Shown piece by piece: positions 34,148 to 34,232 of a stretch of DNA of 34,232 nucleotides. Below the pieces are notes generated by a model. That model had not been told where the DNA came from and did no database searches. It saw nothing but the letters and a program-made list of their open reading frames with translations. The stretch is taken from assembly GCA_002691625.1 (NCBI GenBank), contig NZIK01000026.1, positions 54,361-88,592 of the forward strand. The letters run 5' to 3'. The translations under genes and the position numbers were made by a program. How positions within the stretch are numbered: position 1 is the first letter of the stretch; every line of letters begins with the position of its first letter. The DNA comes from Alteromonadaceae bacterium (lineage in GTDB: Bacteria > Pseudomonadota > Gammaproteobacteria > Enterobacterales > Alteromonadaceae).

Positions 34148-34232
34148 TCCTGTTTAAGAAATTGAACTAAATGCCTGTTCCCAGATCGGATCTTTCGACC
34201 AAGAACGATTCAATCAAACAAAAGGAACAGGC

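Noticed and set aside
34171-34232. Open frame from ATG 34171 to the window end, on the plus strand
   Set aside because: Only about 20 codons are visible (MPVPRSDLSTKND...), with no family resemblance. A minus-strand frame ending at about 34166 is equally open. Neither can be judged without more sequence.

Overview
The window looks like a chromosomal segment of a marine, flagellated gammaproteobacterium of the Alteromonadales type. The evidence is a MotX protein of sodium-driven polar flagella, the neighbours ubiD-fre and rnr-rlmB, RlmG, a B12-riboswitch-controlled BtuB receptor, and an exosortase-type (PEP-CTERM-like) protein. Most of it is core metabolism, RNA maintenance and envelope genes. 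I see no phage, plasmid, CRISPR, tRNA or rRNA, and no intact transposon. The genus cannot be fixed from sequence reading alone.

Layout. 1-2.2 kb (+): the 3' part of a glutaryl-CoA dehydrogenase gene, a small unknown ORF, and an unrecognised secreted six-cysteine protein with its own TTGACA-type promoter. 2.2-6.9 kb (-): a tight run ubiD > fre > secreted M28 peptidase > solute-binding-like protein. 7.1-8.4 kb (+): a TIGR02647-type small protein, then a secreted protein with a PEP-CTERM-like tail behind a well-spaced sigma-54 promoter. 8.8-10.6 kb (+): motX behind a sigma-28 promoter, then an unknown five-TM protein with a Sel1-like region. 10.7-12.4 kb (-): a Tat-exported PhoD-like phosphatase. 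12.5-16 kb (+): a VOC protein and a large M16 zinc protease lipoprotein with a textbook terminator. 16.1-20.4 kb (+): rnr-rlmB followed by a gamma-glutamylcyclotransferase-fold protein and a GNAT. 20.5-22.1 kb (+): a PilJ-PAS-GGDEF diguanylate cyclase. 22-23.8 kb (-): rlmG and a periplasmic cyclophilin. 23.9-24.8 kb (+): alkB and bolA. 24.8-25.8 kb (-): an AEC-family permease. 26-27.1 kb (+): a soluble chemoreceptor with a CZB zinc domain. 27.1-27.4 kb (-): a small membrane protein. 27.7-29.3 kb (+): a SulP transporter with a STAS domain. 29.3 kb: a 25-bp perfect hairpin with tandem repeats. 29.4-32.3 kb (-): dsbA and btuB with its cobalamin riboswitch. 32.4-34.1 kb (-): a CocE/NonD-type hydrolase whose 5' end looks unusual.

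The most notable regulatory reading is that two adjacent envelope/motility loci use alternative sigma factors. A -24/-12 (RpoN) promoter serves the PEP-CTERM-like protein and a FliA promoter serves motX. The least explained items are the 356-aa membrane/Sel1-like protein beside motX, the six-cysteine secreted protein at 1.4 kb, the palindromic repeat at 29.3 kb and the 5' end of the CocE-type gene.
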